The notes beneath the pieces were generated by a model. It saw only the letters and a list, made by a program, of their open reading frames with translations, had not been told where the DNA came from and ran no database searches. From Solirhodobacter olei (GTDB lineage: Bacteria; Pseudomonadota; Alphaproteobacteria; Rhodobacterales; Rhodobacteraceae), in assembly GCF_004010155.1 (NCBI RefSeq), contig NZ_RRYH01000018.1, forward strand, positions 91,617 to 155,616: a stretch of 64,000 nt of DNA, in the 5' to 3' direction. The position numbers and the translations under genes are program-made. This document shows positions 33,240 to 42,798 of the stretch, piece after piece; within the stretch, counting starts at the first letter, position 1, and each line of letters opens with the position of its first letter.

Positions 33240-34580
33240 TCAGGGGCAGAAGACGTCGTTCGACAGCGCAAAGGCCATCAGCGCCAGGATGGCAAACAGC
33301 CCGCCGCCCATCAGCAGCCGCAGCGCCCGGTCGCTCGGCGGCCGCCCCGCCACAGCCTCCCAGGCGTGGAACACCAGGTGCCCACCATCGAGCACCGGCA
33401 CCGGGAAAAGGTTCAGCAGACCCACCGCGGTCGACAGCATGGCGATGAAGCTCAGGAAGGTCAGCGCCCCCTGGCTCGCCGCCGCGCCCGAGGTCTCGGC
33501 GATCCCCAGCGGCCCGTGCAGGTTGCAGGCGCTGATCGCCCCCGTCACCATGTGCCAGAGGCCCGAAAGGCTGGTGAAGATCACGTAGCGGGTCTGCGAC
33601 ACCGCCATCCCAAGCGCCTCGAACGGACCCGGCAGGCGGGTGTCAGGGCTGAAGAAAAGCCCCCCCGACACCCCGATCAGCCAGCGCGTCTGGAAGGCGC
33701 CGCCGGTGGTCGGCAGGTCGCTCCGGCGCGGCTTCAGCGTGACGGACAGCGTCTTGCCATCGCGCCAGACGGTCAGCTTCAACGGCGCACCGCCGCCGTT
33801 CACCACGTCCTTGCGCAACTCCTCGAAGGTCGAGATCGGCTTGCCATCCACCGCGGTGAAGACGTCGCCCGCCTTGATCCCCGCCGCATAGGCCGCCGAT
33901 TGCGGCGCCACCGCTTCGGCCCGCGCTGGCATCGGGTTCGGGCCCGTCACCGTCATCTCCTGCCCGTCGCGGCGGATCTTGTAGCTGACCGAGGGCTCGG
34001 ACACGAGCGAGCCCGCCGTGCTATAGAAGCTCTCGGTATTCGGCGTGGCCTTGCCATCGATGGCAAGGATCTGGTCGCCGGGCCTGAGCGCGTCGGCGGT
34101 TGCGGCCGGCGCGGGCTTCAGCTTTCCGACCGTGACGGGCGCGGTCGGCACCCCCTGAGCATAGGCCAGGATGACCAGCAGGAAGATCGAGAAGATCAGG
34201 TTGAACGCCGGCCCCGCCACCACGGTTGCCGCCCGCGCCCAGAGCGGCGCCCCATGCATCGAATGGCGCCTCTGATCCTCGCTCAGCCCCTCCATCGCGT
34301 GCTCGTCGCGGCCCGAGGCCGCGTCGCTGTCGCCGAGAAAACGCACGTAACCCCCGAAGGGCAGTGCCGAGACCTGCCAGCGTGTGCCCCGCCGGTCGAT
34401 CCGCGAGAACAGCACCGGCCCGAAGCCCAGAGAGAACACCTCGGCATGGATGCCCGACCAGCGGCCGACGATGTAATGGCCGTATTCGTGCACCGCGACG
34501 ATGATCGAAAGCGCCACGACGAACGCTGCCGCCGTGTAAACCATGCCGCCGAAGCTCGGCACCTGGCTGATCACATCCAC
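33240..34580 (-). CDS. rseP: RIP site-2 metalloprotease RseP
   Basis: A 446-residue intramembrane zinc protease. HEYGH in AVHEYGHYIVGRW is the zinc motif in the first helix, PDZ domains fill the middle (including KAGDVFTAVDGKPISTFEEL), and VLDGGHLVF is the second active-site motif near the C-terminus. It cleaves membrane-bound anti-sigma factors and signal-peptide remnants. The GTG start after GAGGATGAG gives the family's usual length and beginning. It lies four bases after dxr. Confidence 0.93.
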   Translation of the reverse strand: MDVISQVPSFGGMVYTAAAFVVALSIIVAVHEYGHYIVGRWSGIHAEVFSLGFGPVLFSRIDRRGTRWQVSALPFGGYVRFLGDSDAASGRDEHAMEGLSEDQRRHSMHGAPLWARAATVVAGPAFNLIFSIFLLVILAYAQGVPTAPVTVGKLKPAPAATADALRPGDQILAIDGKATPNTESFYSTAGSLVSEPSVSYKIRRDGQEMTVTGPNPMPARAEAVAPQSAAYAAGIKAGDVFTAVDGKPISTFEELRKDVVNGGGAPLKLTVWRDGKTLSVTLKPRRSDLPTTGGAFQTRWLIGVSGGLFFSPDTRLPGPFEALGMAVSQTRYVIFTSLSGLWHMVTGAISACNLHGPLGIAETSGAAASQGALTFLSFIAMLSTAVGLLNLFPVPVLDGGHLVFHAWEAVAGRPPSDRALRLLMGGGLFAILALMAFALSNDVFCP

Positions 34581-34584
34581 TCGC

Positions 34585-35778
34585 TCATCCTCGCATCTGC
34601 CGCCTGTTCCGCCGGGCGATGATCTCGCCCGCGCGCCGCCGCGCCAACCCGTCCGTTTCGAGAACATCCTCGAGGCTCAAAGCGGCAGCCCCAAGGCGCA
34701 TTTCGCCCGAAAGACGGGCAAGCGTATCCTCGACGGTACCGGCCATGTCCAGAAACCCGATGTCGCGGGCCAGGAAATGGTCCAGCGCCACCTCCTTTGC
34801 CGCATTGAAGGCGGCGCCGGCAAGCCCGCCGTGCGTCATAACCTCGCGAGCCAGGCGAAGCGCCGGGAAGCGCGTCTCGTCCGGCGCGGCGAAATCGAGC
34901 CGCCCGATGGCCGCGAGATCGAGCCGCGCCACCGGCAGCGCCTCGCGCGCGGGCCAGTTCAGCGCATAGCCGATCGCGTGACGCATGTCGGGGGGGCCGA
35001 GATGCGCCATCAGCCCGCCATCAGCGAACCCCACCAGCGCGTGAACCAGGGATTGCGGATGCACCAGCACCTCGATCCGCTCCGGCGCGACCCCGAAGAA
35101 TTCCTTGGTTTCAATAAGTTCCAGCGCCTTGTTGAACATCGACGCCGAATCGACCGAGATCCGCTGCCCCATCGACCAGTTGGGATGGGCCACCGCCTCT
35201 TCCGGCGTCGCCTGCGCCAGCCGGTCCAGGCTCCAGTCCCTGAACGGCCCGCCGGACGCGGTGATGATCACCCGCTCCACGGCCGCGATCTCCTCGCCCA
35301 CCAGCGCCTGGAACACGGCCGAATGCTCGCTGTCGACCGGCAGGATCCGCGCGCCGTGCCGCTCCGCCTCCGCCAGCAGCAGGGGCCCGGCGGCCACGAG
35401 GCTCTCCTTGTTGGCCAGGGCCAGCGTTCCGCCGCTGCGCAGCGCCCGGAACCCGGGCGCAAGACCCGCCGCACCGACGATGCCGGACATGACCCAGTCC
35501 GCCGGCCGTTCCGCCGCTTCCAGCAGCGCCGCGGGCCCGGCGGCCGCCTCGGTGCCGCTGCCCGCCAGCTCCTCGCGCAGCGCGCCCAGCAGCTCCGGCT
35601 CGGCGATCACGGCCAGCTTCGCGCCCAGCGCACGCGCCTGCTCCGCCAGAACGGCGACATTGCGCCCGCCGGTCAGCGCGACCAGCTCATAGGCCTCCCG
35701 CCCGCCCTGGCGCTCTAGCAAATCCACGGTATTGCGGCCGATCGAGCCGGTGGCGCCGAAAATCGAAATGCGCCGCAT
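34585..35778 (-). CDS. dxr: 1-deoxy-D-xylulose 5-phosphate reductoisomerase (Dxr/IspC)
   Basis: A 397-residue NADPH-dependent enzyme of the MEP isoprenoid pathway. ISIFGATGSIGRNTVDLLER is the NADPH motif. ALANKESLVAAG, the metal-binding DSEHSAVFQAL, ITASGGPFRD and HPNWSMGQRISVDSASMFNK follow in the family order. It makes the precursor for undecaprenyl phosphate, produced by the neighbouring uppS. Confidence 0.96.
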   Translation of the reverse strand: MRRISIFGATGSIGRNTVDLLERQGGREAYELVALTGGRNVAVLAEQARALGAKLAVIAEPELLGALREELAGSGTEAAAGPAALLEAAERPADWVMSGIVGAAGLAPGFRALRSGGTLALANKESLVAAGPLLLAEAERHGARILPVDSEHSAVFQALVGEEIAAVERVIITASGGPFRDWSLDRLAQATPEEAVAHPNWSMGQRISVDSASMFNKALELIETKEFFGVAPERIEVLVHPQSLVHALVGFADGGLMAHLGPPDMRHAIGYALNWPAREALPVARLDLAAIGRLDFAAPDETRFPALRLAREVMTHGGLAGAAFNAAKEVALDHFLARDIGFLDMAGTVEDTLARLSGEMRLGAAALSLEDVLETDGLARRRAGEIIARRNRRQMRG

Positions 35779-35781
35779 CGG

Positions 35782-36567
35782 TCAGATCCTCACCACCGGA
35801 ACGTGGACGAAGAACGAGACCAGCAGCATCATCAACGCCGCGCCCAGAAGCCCGTCGAACCGGTCCAGCAGCCCGCCATGGCCCGGGATCAATTGCGAGG
35901 AATCCTTCACGCCCGCCCGCCGCTTGATTGCGCTCTCCGCGATGTCGCCCATCTGAGAGGCGAAGGCCACCGCGGCACTGATCCATATAAGGTCGTAACC
36001 CGCCGTGGTGAAGGAGATGAACAGCGCGCCGATCAGCGCAGCCCCGATCCAGCCGGCAATGGTGCCCGCCCAGGTCTTCTTCGGGCTGACCCGGGGCCAG
36101 AACTTCGGCCCGCCGATCAGCCGGCCGGCGAAATAGCCGCCGATGTCGGTGGCGATGACCACGAAGATCAGCCAGAACAGCCAGGTCCCACCGTAGTCCT
36201 GGCGGAAGTCGATCAGCCCGTCGGCGGCAAGCAGAACCGCCAGGCCGTAGACCAGCGTCACCTCCCGCGACTGCCGCGCCAGCGCCGCCGTCCCAAGGGC
36301 CGCGACAACGAGAAGCAGGATCTCGATCCCTCCGCCGGTGAACCGCGCCGCGATCATCACCGCCGCGCCCAGCGCGAAGGCGCCATAGGCCCGCAGGCCC
36401 GCGCCCTCCATCGTGGCGAGTTCCCACAGCATCAGCCCGGCGGCGATCGTGGCAAGCCCGGTGAACCAGACGCCCCCCAGCCGCACCGCCGCCACGCCCA
36501 CAAGCGCAAGAAGCAGGCCCGAGATCAGCCGAGGCCGCAGATCGGCCCACTTGCCGCTGGCGCTCAT
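35782..36567 (-). CDS. cdsA: phosphatidate cytidylyltransferase (CdsA)
   Basis: A 261-residue polytopic enzyme converting phosphatidate and CTP to CDP-diacylglycerol, the branch point of phospholipid synthesis. The signature sits near residues 205-230: SAIKRRAGVKDSSQLIPGHG, followed by GLLDRFDGLL. Seven to eight hydrophobic segments precede it. The ATG overlaps the uppS stop (ATGA); the frame stays open further upstream inside uppS but without similarity. Confidence 0.93.
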   Translation of the reverse strand: MSASGKWADLRPRLISGLLLALVGVAAVRLGGVWFTGLATIAAGLMLWELATMEGAGLRAYGAFALGAAVMIAARFTGGGIEILLLVVAALGTAALARQSREVTLVYGLAVLLAADGLIDFRQDYGGTWLFWLIFVVIATDIGGYFAGRLIGGPKFWPRVSPKKTWAGTIAGWIGAALIGALFISFTTAGYDLIWISAAVAFASQMGDIAESAIKRRAGVKDSSQLIPGHGGLLDRFDGLLGAALMMLLVSFFVHVPVVRI

Positions 36568-37304
36568 GCGCTCACCGCCCCGAACCGGCGATCGCGCACC
36601 GCCACCCTGTCGAGGATGGAGGCAAGCTCCTCCGGCGTGAAGTCCGGCCACAGGGTCTGGGTGAATTCATATTCCGCATAGGCCGCCTGCCACAGCAGGA
36701 AGTTCGACACGCGCGTCTCCCCCGAGGTGCGGATCACAAGGTCGGGATCCGGGATATCGGCGGTGTCGAGCGCGCGGGAAAGCTCGTCGGCGTTCACCTC
36801 GTCGGGCGAAAGCCGCCCCTCGGCCACCTTCCGCGCCAGGGCCTGCGCCGCGCGGGCCAACTCGTCGCGCCCGCCGTAATTGATCGCCACGGTGAAGTTG
36901 AGCCGCGTATTGGCCATCGTCCGGGCCTCGATACCAGCCATCAGCGCCTGCAGCCGCGGCTCAAGCCGCGTGCGGTCGCCGATGAAGCGCATCCGCACCC
37001 CCTCGGCCGACAGCCGGCCGGCCTCGCGCTCGATATAGCGGGCGAAGATCTTCATCAGGCCGAGGACTTCCTCGGTCGACCGCTTCCAGTTCTCGGTGGA
37101 GAAGGCATAGACGGTCAGCCAGCGCACGCCCAGGTCCGGGCAGGCGCGCACGATCTGGCGCACCCGCTCCGCGCCGCGGCGGTGGCCGACAAGGCGCGGC
37201 CAGCCGCGCTGCGTGGCCCAGCGCCCGTTGCCATCCATGATGATGGCCACGTGCTCGGCGCTCCTGCGGGACGGCAATGTCCCGGTCTCGTCCCTGGCGG
37301 CCAC
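36564..37304 (-). CDS. uppS: undecaprenyl diphosphate synthase (UppS)
   Basis: A 246-residue cis-prenyltransferase making the C55 carrier of peptidoglycan and polysaccharide synthesis. IIMDGNGRWATQRGWPRLVG contains the catalytic Asp and diphosphate-binding region. TVYAFSTENWKRS and the C-terminal DLVIRTSGETRVSNFLLWQA complete the pattern. It follows frr after about 46 bases. Confidence 0.95.
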   Translation of the reverse strand: MAARDETGTLPSRRSAEHVAIIMDGNGRWATQRGWPRLVGHRRGAERVRQIVRACPDLGVRWLTVYAFSTENWKRSTEEVLGLMKIFARYIEREAGRLSAEGVRMRFIGDRTRLEPRLQALMAGIEARTMANTRLNFTVAINYGGRDELARAAQALARKVAEGRLSPDEVNADELSRALDTADIPDPDLVIRTSGETRVSNFLLWQAAYAEYEFTQTLWPDFTPEELASILDRVAVRDRRFGAVSA

Positions 37305-37350
37305 TGCCCTGCCCCTTGCGCAACACTCCGGGCCCGAAGGCCCTGCCGGT

Positions 37351-37920
37351 CTAGACCTGCATGATCTCTTGCTGCTTCGATTCCAGCGCCTCGTCGACCC
37401 GGCCGATGCTCTTGTCGGTCAGCGCCTGCACCTCGTCGTGCCACAGCTTGTTGTCGTCCTCGCCCATCCCGGCGGCCTTCGCCTTCTTGAGCTGCTCCAT
37501 CCCGTCGCGGCGCACGTTGCGGATCGCGACGCGGGCCTGCTCGGCATATTGCGCGGCGACCTTGGAAAGCTCGCGCCGGCGCTCCTCATTCAGCTCCGGG
37601 ATCGGCAGGCGGATGATGGTGCCATCGACCACGGGGTTGATGCCAAGGCCCGAGTCGCGGATCGCCCGCTCCACCTTCTGCACCATGGACTTGTCCCAGA
37701 TGTTCACCGTGACCATGCGCGGCTCGGGCACGTTGACGGTGCCGAGCTGGTTGATCGGGGTCATCTGGCCATAGGCTTCCACCTGCACCGGGTCGAGCAT
37801 CGAGGCAGAGCCCCGGCCCGTCCGCAGCGAAGCGAATTCATGGCGCAGAGCGGCCAGCGCCCCGTCCATCCGGCGTTCCAGATCGTCGAGATCAATCTCG
37901 GTGGCGTCGTTGTCCGACAT
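37351..37920 (-). CDS. frr: ribosome recycling factor (Frr)
   Basis: A 189-residue tRNA-shaped factor that, with EF-G, splits post-termination ribosomes. [20 protein letters not shown] marks the start, [18 protein letters not shown] the middle, and [20 protein letters not shown] the long helical domain. GGAGGAAGG stands directly upstream of the ATG. It lies about 65 bases after pyrH, the usual order. Confidence 0.96.
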   Translation of the reverse strand: MSDNDATEIDLDDLERRMDGALAALRHEFASLRTGRGSASMLDPVQVEAYGQMTPINQLGTVNVPEPRMVTVNIWDKSMVQKVERAIRDSGLGINPVVDGTIIRLPIPELNEERRRELSKVAAQYAEQARVAIRNVRRDGMEQLKKAKAAGMGEDDNKLWHDEVQALTDKSIGRVDEALESKQQEIMQV

Positions 37921-37987
37921 CCTTCCTCCTCGAAATTCGGCGGCCGCGCACGGCCCTCATGGCGATGCGCGGGTGCCGCTGTATACC

Positions 37988-38725
37988 TCAGCCATGCACG
38001 CGGGTATAGGTGCCCTGACCCGCGAGGATCCCCCGGAACCCGCCCGGCTCGTCCAGCGAGAACACGATGATCGGCAGCCGGTTGTCCCGCGCCAGCGCGA
38101 TCGCCGAGGCATCCATCACGCCGAGATGCTTCTGCAGCACCTCGTCATAGCTCACCGTGTCGTAGCGCTTGGCGTCCGAGAACTTCTTCGGGTCCTTGTC
38201 GTAGACCCCGTCCACCTTGGTGCCCTTGAAGATCGCCTCGCAGCCCATCTCGTTGGCGCGCAGTGTTGCCGCGGTGTCGGTGGTGAAATAGGGGTTGCCG
38301 GTGCCCGCCGCGAAGACGACGACGCGTCCCTTCTCCAGGTGGCGGATCGCGCGGCGGCGGATATAGGGCTCGCAGACCTGGTCCATCGGAATGGCCGAGA
38401 CGACGCGGGTGAAGACGCCCAAGGCCTCCAGGCTCGCCTGCATCGCAAGCGCGTTCATCACCGTCGCCAGCATCCCCATGTAGTCGGCCGTCGCCCGCTC
38501 CATCCCCTGCGCCGCGCCCTGCAGCCCGCGGAAGATGTTGCCGCCGCCGATCACCATGCAGATCTCGACGCCCATGTCGTTGACCGACTTCACCTCTTCG
38601 GCGATGCGCTTCACGGTCGGCGGGTGCAGGCCGTAGCCCTGGTCGCCCATCAGCGCCTCGCCCGAAATCTTGAGAAGAACCCGTTTGTATGTCACGGCCG
38701 GTGGATGCTCTGCTGCCTCGTTCAT
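37988..38725 (-). CDS. pyrH: UMP kinase (PyrH)
   Basis: A 245-residue hexameric amino-acid-kinase-fold UMP kinase. [20 protein letters not shown] at the N-terminus, [14 protein letters not shown], and [20 protein letters not shown] are the ATP- and UMP-binding blocks. It is the first visible gene of the leftward pyrH-frr-uppS-cdsA-dxr-rseP run and is divergent from miaA. The rpsB-tsf pair that often precedes pyrH is not here. Confidence 0.96.
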   Translation of the reverse strand: MNEAAEHPPAVTYKRVLLKISGEALMGDQGYGLHPPTVKRIAEEVKSVNDMGVEICMVIGGGNIFRGLQGAAQGMERATADYMGMLATVMNALAMQASLEALGVFTRVVSAIPMDQVCEPYIRRRAIRHLEKGRVVVFAAGTGNPYFTTDTAATLRANEMGCEAIFKGTKVDGVYDKDPKKFSDAKRYDTVSYDEVLQKHLGVMDASAIALARDNRLPIIVFSLDEPGGFRGILAGQGTYTRVHG

Positions 38726-38853
38726 GCGCTCTATCCCCCGGGCTATGCCTCTGCTTGACTGCGGCGCAAAATGTCGGAAAACGCCGGCAGGTTCAACGCC
38801 AAAGCGCCGTCCGGCGGCCCCGCCCCGGGCCGCCCCGCCGCCGGAGGAACGCC

Positions 38854-39735
38854 GTGCCCTTGCCAGACGCCCTGAGGCCGCCGCCTGACCGCCCTGTGCT
38901 GATCGCCGGGCCCACGGCCTCGGGCAAATCCGCCCTGGCGCTGGAGATCGCGGAAACGGACGGCGGCGTCATCGTCAATGCCGATGCGCTGCAGGTCTAT
39001 TCCTGCTGGCGCCTTCTGACCGCCCGCCCCTCGGCGGAGGAGGAAGCCCGCGCCGCGCACCGCCTCTACGGCCATGTCGCGCGCGAGACGGCCTATTCCG
39101 TCGGCCACTGGCTGCGCGAGGTGGCGGCCCTGCTCGACCAGGGCCCGCGCCCGATCATCGTGGGCGGCACCGGGCTCTACTTCACGGCGCTGACGACGGG
39201 CCTGGCCGAGATCCCGCCGACCCCGGCCGCGATCCGGGAAGAGGCCGACGCGCGCCGCGCCGCAGGTGGGATCGATGCGCTCCTGGCCGAGCTCGACGCC
39301 GAGACGGCCGCGAAGATCGACACGCTCAACCCCGCCCGCATCCAGCGCGCCTGGGAAGTGCTGCGCGCCACCGGCCGCGGCCTCGCCGCCTGGCAGGCGG
39401 AGACCGGGCCGCCGCTCCTCCCCCTCGACCGTGCCGCCGCCGTGGTGCTGGAGGCGCCGCCCGACTGGCTCGGCCCCCGCATCGACCGCCGCTTCGACGC
39501 GATGATGGAGGCCGGCGCGCTCGACGAGGTCGCCGCAGAGCTGCCGCACTGGGATCCGGCCCGCCCCTCGGCCCGGGCCATCGGCGCGGCAGAGCTGGTC
39601 GCGCACCTCAAGGGCGAGTTGACGCGCGCGGAAGCCGTCGCCGCTGCCAAGATCGCCACCCGCCAGTATGCCAAACGCCAGCGGACCTGGTTCCGCAATC
39701 GGATGCGGGCCTGGCCGCGGGTCACGCTGGCCTGA
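38854..39735 (+). CDS. miaA: tRNA dimethylallyltransferase (MiaA)
   Basis: A 293-residue enzyme adding an isopentenyl group to A37 of tRNAs reading UNN codons. The P-loop is [17 protein letters not shown], and [19 protein letters not shown] is the substrate region. The C-terminus has [14 protein letters not shown]. The GTG start is chosen because GGAGGAACGCC lies right before it; a much longer frame upstream overlaps pyrH and is rejected. Confidence 0.94.
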   Translation: MPLPDALRPPPDRPVLIAGPTASGKSALALEIAETDGGVIVNADALQVYSCWRLLTARPSAEEEARAAHRLYGHVARETAYSVGHWLREVAALLDQGPRPIIVGGTGLYFTALTTGLAEIPPTPAAIREEADARRAAGGIDALLAELDAETAAKIDTLNPARIQRAWEVLRATGRGLAAWQAETGPPLLPLDRAAAVVLEAPPDWLGPRIDRRFDAMMEAGALDEVAAELPHWDPARPSARAIGAAELVAHLKGELTRAEAVAAAKIATRQYAKRQRTWFRNRMRAWPRVTLA

Positions 39736-39955
39736 GTTTCGCCACGCGCCGCCACGATCGCGCCACGCCCCGCGCGCCCTTCACCACACCCCGCCACGGA
39801 ACGGACGCGCCGCCACGCCCCCGCCCGCGCCCGCCCCAATGCTGTGCAGATGCGCCACGTCTTGCCGATCCCTGCCCCCGCGCGGAATTTCCCCTTGGGC
39901 GGTTGCGCCGCCTGCCCTAGGCTTTGAAAAAAAGCACGTCGGGGAAAGCTTCCGA

Positions 39956-40798
39956 ATGATCGAGCAGCCCAACACGCTCCGGGCCGCCGCCCTTCCTGCG
40001 GCCACCCTTCCGGCAATCGTGCCGGATGCGCGTATCATCGCCGTCTCACGGCTTGCCGCCGCTGGCCGCTGGCGGGTGGAGGCGATGCGCTCGATCTCCG
40101 AACCGCTTCTGCTGTGGTTCACCCGCGGCCAGGGCCGGATCACCGTCGGCGGCATCACCCGCGGCTACGGACCCCATAACGCCATCTTCATCCCGGCCGG
40201 AACCATGCATGGATTCGAGGCCTCGGCCCATGTCACCGGCACCGCCTGCTTCTTCGGCACCGGCTGCGACCTGCCGCTGCCGAAGACGCCGCTCCACCTC
40301 CGCGTGCGCGACAGCGGCCCGCAAAGCGAACTGACGAGCCTCATCGACGCCGCTCAGCGCGAGATCGAAAGCCCCCGCCCCGGCGCCACCCGGGCGGCCT
40401 ATTACATGTTCGGGCTGATCTCGGTCTGGCTCGAACGCCAGGCGGCCGCCCAGCCGGGCGAGGCCGCGCCCCGGGATGCCGTCGCCCGCCTGGCCCAGCG
40501 CTTCACCGCGCTGGTCGAACGGAATTTCCAGTCCGGCATGGGCGTGGCCGACTATGCCGCCGCGCTCGACGTGACGCCGACTCATCTCTCCCGCGTCTGC
40601 CGCCGCGCCTGCGGCCGGCCGGCCTCCGAACTGGTCCAGGACCGGGTCCTGTTCGAGGCGCGACGGCTTCTGGCAGAGACCCGGATGCCTGTTTCCGACA
40701 TCTCCCGGAGCCTCGGATTCACCTCGGCGGCCTACTTCACCCGCGCCTTCGTCCACCGGACGGGCAAGACCCCGACAGCCTTTCGAAAATCGGCCTGA
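39956..40798 (+). CDS. AraC family transcriptional regulator
   Basis: A 280-residue regulator. The N-terminal cupin part includes HNAIFIPAGTMHGFEAS. The C-terminal double-HTH domain (about 185-280) reads MGVADYAAALDVTPTHLSRV and DISRSLGFTSAAYFTRAFVH, followed by RTGKTPTAFRKS, the AraC signature. GGGGAAAGC lies 10-15 bases before the ATG. It is followed on the same strand by the peptide-type transporter operon, which it may control (inference). Confidence 0.9.
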   Translation: MIEQPNTLRAAALPAATLPAIVPDARIIAVSRLAAAGRWRVEAMRSISEPLLLWFTRGQGRITVGGITRGYGPHNAIFIPAGTMHGFEASAHVTGTACFFGTGCDLPLPKTPLHLRVRDSGPQSELTSLIDAAQREIESPRPGATRAAYYMFGLISVWLERQAAAQPGEAAPRDAVARLAQRFTALVERNFQSGMGVADYAAALDVTPTHLSRVCRRACGRPASELVQDRVLFEARRLLAETRMPVSDISRSLGFTSAAYFTRAFVHRTGKTPTAFRKSA

Positions 40799-41024
40799 GG
40801 CCCCTTCCTCGGCGCGAATGTCCGGCCACGGGGTTGACCCCCGGGGTGAGGTAGTCTTTTCTTGTCGTGATGTCGCAAATATCCCGCAAAGTGCCGAAAG
40901 CGAGCGTTGACGCCAAAGTCGAATTAATACGCTATCGTGGAACGAGCTCCGTTGGAGCGGACACCCGTGCGGATGTGGGCACGCCGGGATGTAGACAACA
41001 ACGCCACAGTCAGGGAGACGACAC
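40799..41024 (+). promoter_or_regulatory. leader region of the peptide-type ABC operon with candidate promoter
   Basis: The 226-base gap includes TTGACG (40907-40912) and CGCTAT (40930-40935) with 17-base spacing, about 90 bases before the start codon. The -10 match is poor, so the call is tentative. GGGAGACG precedes the start. Confidence 0.4.
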
Positions 41025-42695
41025 ATGTTAGACGACAGCAACGCGCCGGGTGCCCGGGTCCATCCCGCCGCCCGCATGTATGCGGCGGAGCACAAGGCCG
41101 GCCATATCGGGCGGCGCGAGTTCCTTACCCGCGCCTGCTCGCTCGGCCTTTCGGCGGCGGCGGCGTACAGCCTGATCGGCCTCGATGCGCCTAAGGCGAC
41201 CGCGGCGACGATGACGCCGAAGCCCGGCGGCACGCTGCGCGTGCAGATGCAGACCAAGGCGCTGAAGGATCCGCGCCTGTGGGACTGGTCGCAGATCGCC
41301 GACTTCGCCCGCGGCTGGCTGGAATACCTGGTCGAATATGACCGCGACGGCACGTTCCGCGGCATGCTGCTGGAGAAGTGGGAAGCCAACGGCGACGCCA
41401 CCGAATGGACGCTCCACCTCCGCAAGGGCGTGAAGTGGTCCAACGGCGACGATTTCACCGCCAAGGACGTGGTCTTCAACTTCGAGCGCTGGTGCGACAG
41501 CACCGTTTCCGGCAACTCGATGGCCAGCCGCTTCCCGGCGCTGATCGACGACAAGACCAAGAAGATGCGCGACGGCGCGGTGACCGCGAAGGACGACCAC
41601 ACCGTGGTCCTGAAGCTGTCGCAGCCCGACATCACCGTGATCGCCGGCATGGCCGACTATCCGGCGGCGATCGTGCACACCAGCTACGACGGCTCCGACC
41701 CCTCGGTGAACCCGGTCGGCACCGGCCCGTTCCTTCCGACCGAGAACCAGGTCGGCGTGAAGCAGGTGCTCTCCAAGAACACCAAGCTGAAGTGGTGGGG
41801 CACCAACCTCGAAGGCTGGGGCGGCCCCTACCTCGACAAGATCGAGTTCATCGACCTCGGCACCGACACCTCGGCCTATGTCGCGGCGGCGGAATCCGAT
41901 GAAATCGACATGACCTACCAGACGGTCGGCGACTTCATCAAAATGTTCGGCGCCCTGCCCGGCTGGGAACAGTCCGAGGTCACGACGGCGAACACGATCT
42001 GCGTCCGCTGGAACGAAGCCACCGACGAGTACAAGGACCTCAAGGTCCGCAAGGCGATGCAGACCTGCGTCGACAACAAGACCGTGCTCGCGCTCGGCTA
42101 TGATGGCCGCGGCGATGTCGCCGAGGATCACCACGTCTGCCCGATCCACCCGGCCTATGCCAAGCTGCCGCCGATGAAGGTCGATCCCAAAGCCGGCAAG
42201 GCCATGCTCGACGCCACCGGCAACGGCGACAAGGAATACGAGCTGATCTCGATCGACGACAGCTGGCAGGCCGCGACCTGCGACGCGGTCGCCGCCCAGC
42301 TCCGCGACGCCGGCATCAAGATCAAGCGGACCATCCTGCCCGGCTCGACCTTCTGGAACGACTGGCTGAAGTACCCGTTCTCGGCCACCGAGTGGAACAT
42401 GCGCCCGCTCGGCGTCCAGGTCCTCGCGCTCGCCTACAAGTCGGGCGTCGCCTGGAACGAAAGCCACTTCTCCAACAAGGACTTCGACGACAACCTGGCC
42501 AAGGCCATGTCGCTGTCCAACGTCGATGACCGCCGCAAGGTCATGGCGGTGCTGGAGAAGATCATGCAGGACAACGCCGTGATCATTCAGCCCTACTGGC
42601 GCAAGATCTACCGCCACTACAAGAAGGGCATCCACAACGTCGAGATGCATCCGACCTTCGAGATGCACATGTACAACTGGTGGATGGAGACCTGA
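41025..42695 (+). CDS. peptide/nickel-type ABC transporter substrate-binding protein with Tat signal
   Basis: A 556-residue SBP family 5 protein (DppA/OppA class). Arg30-Arg31 in GRREFLTRACSLGLSAAAAY is a twin-arginine signal, so it is probably exported folded. GGTLRVQMQTKALKDPRLW starts the mature domain, and WTLHLRKGVKWSNGDDFTAK with VVFNFERW is the family hallmark. The ligand cannot be read from sequence; di- or oligopeptides, opines or similar compounds are possible. It is the first gene of a four-gene transporter operon. Confidence 0.88.
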   Translation: MLDDSNAPGARVHPAARMYAAEHKAGHIGRREFLTRACSLGLSAAAAYSLIGLDAPKATAATMTPKPGGTLRVQMQTKALKDPRLWDWSQIADFARGWLEYLVEYDRDGTFRGMLLEKWEANGDATEWTLHLRKGVKWSNGDDFTAKDVVFNFERWCDSTVSGNSMASRFPALIDDKTKKMRDGAVTAKDDHTVVLKLSQPDITVIAGMADYPAAIVHTSYDGSDPSVNPVGTGPFLPTENQVGVKQVLSKNTKLKWWGTNLEGWGGPYLDKIEFIDLGTDTSAYVAAAESDEIDMTYQTVGDFIKMFGALPGWEQSEVTTANTICVRWNEATDEYKDLKVRKAMQTCVDNKTVLALGYDGRGDVAEDHHVCPIHPAYAKLPPMKVDPKAGKAMLDATGNGDKEYELISIDDSWQAATCDAVAAQLRDAGIKIKRTILPGSTFWNDWLKYPFSATEWNMRPLGVQVLALAYKSGVAWNESHFSNKDFDDNLAKAMSLSNVDDRRKVMAVLEKIMQDNAVIIQPYWRKIYRHYKKGIHNVEMHPTFEMHMYNWWMET

Positions 42696-42707
42696 TCCAG
42701 CTCCACG

Positions 42708-42730
42708 CGGGGGGCGGTTCTCGCCCCCCG
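42708..42730 (+). promoter_or_regulatory. intercistronic mRNA hairpin after the peptide-binding protein gene
   Basis: Stem CGGGGGGCG/CGCCCCCCG with a five-base loop (GTTCT), followed by TCTTCT. It lies between the binding-protein and permease genes, in the same relative position as the hairpin at 12787-12820, and could be a partial terminator or an mRNA stabiliser. Confidence 0.65.
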
Positions 42731-42798
42731 TCTTCTCCTGTCTGACGACGGTATCGCAGGGGCGGTCGCCCCGCTCCGGCCCGCGGAAAGGGTGATCC

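Noticed and set aside
40873..40890. Further copy of the AAATATCCCG repeat before the peptide transporter operon
   Set aside because: Only about ten bases match and the TTCTGTCC part is missing.
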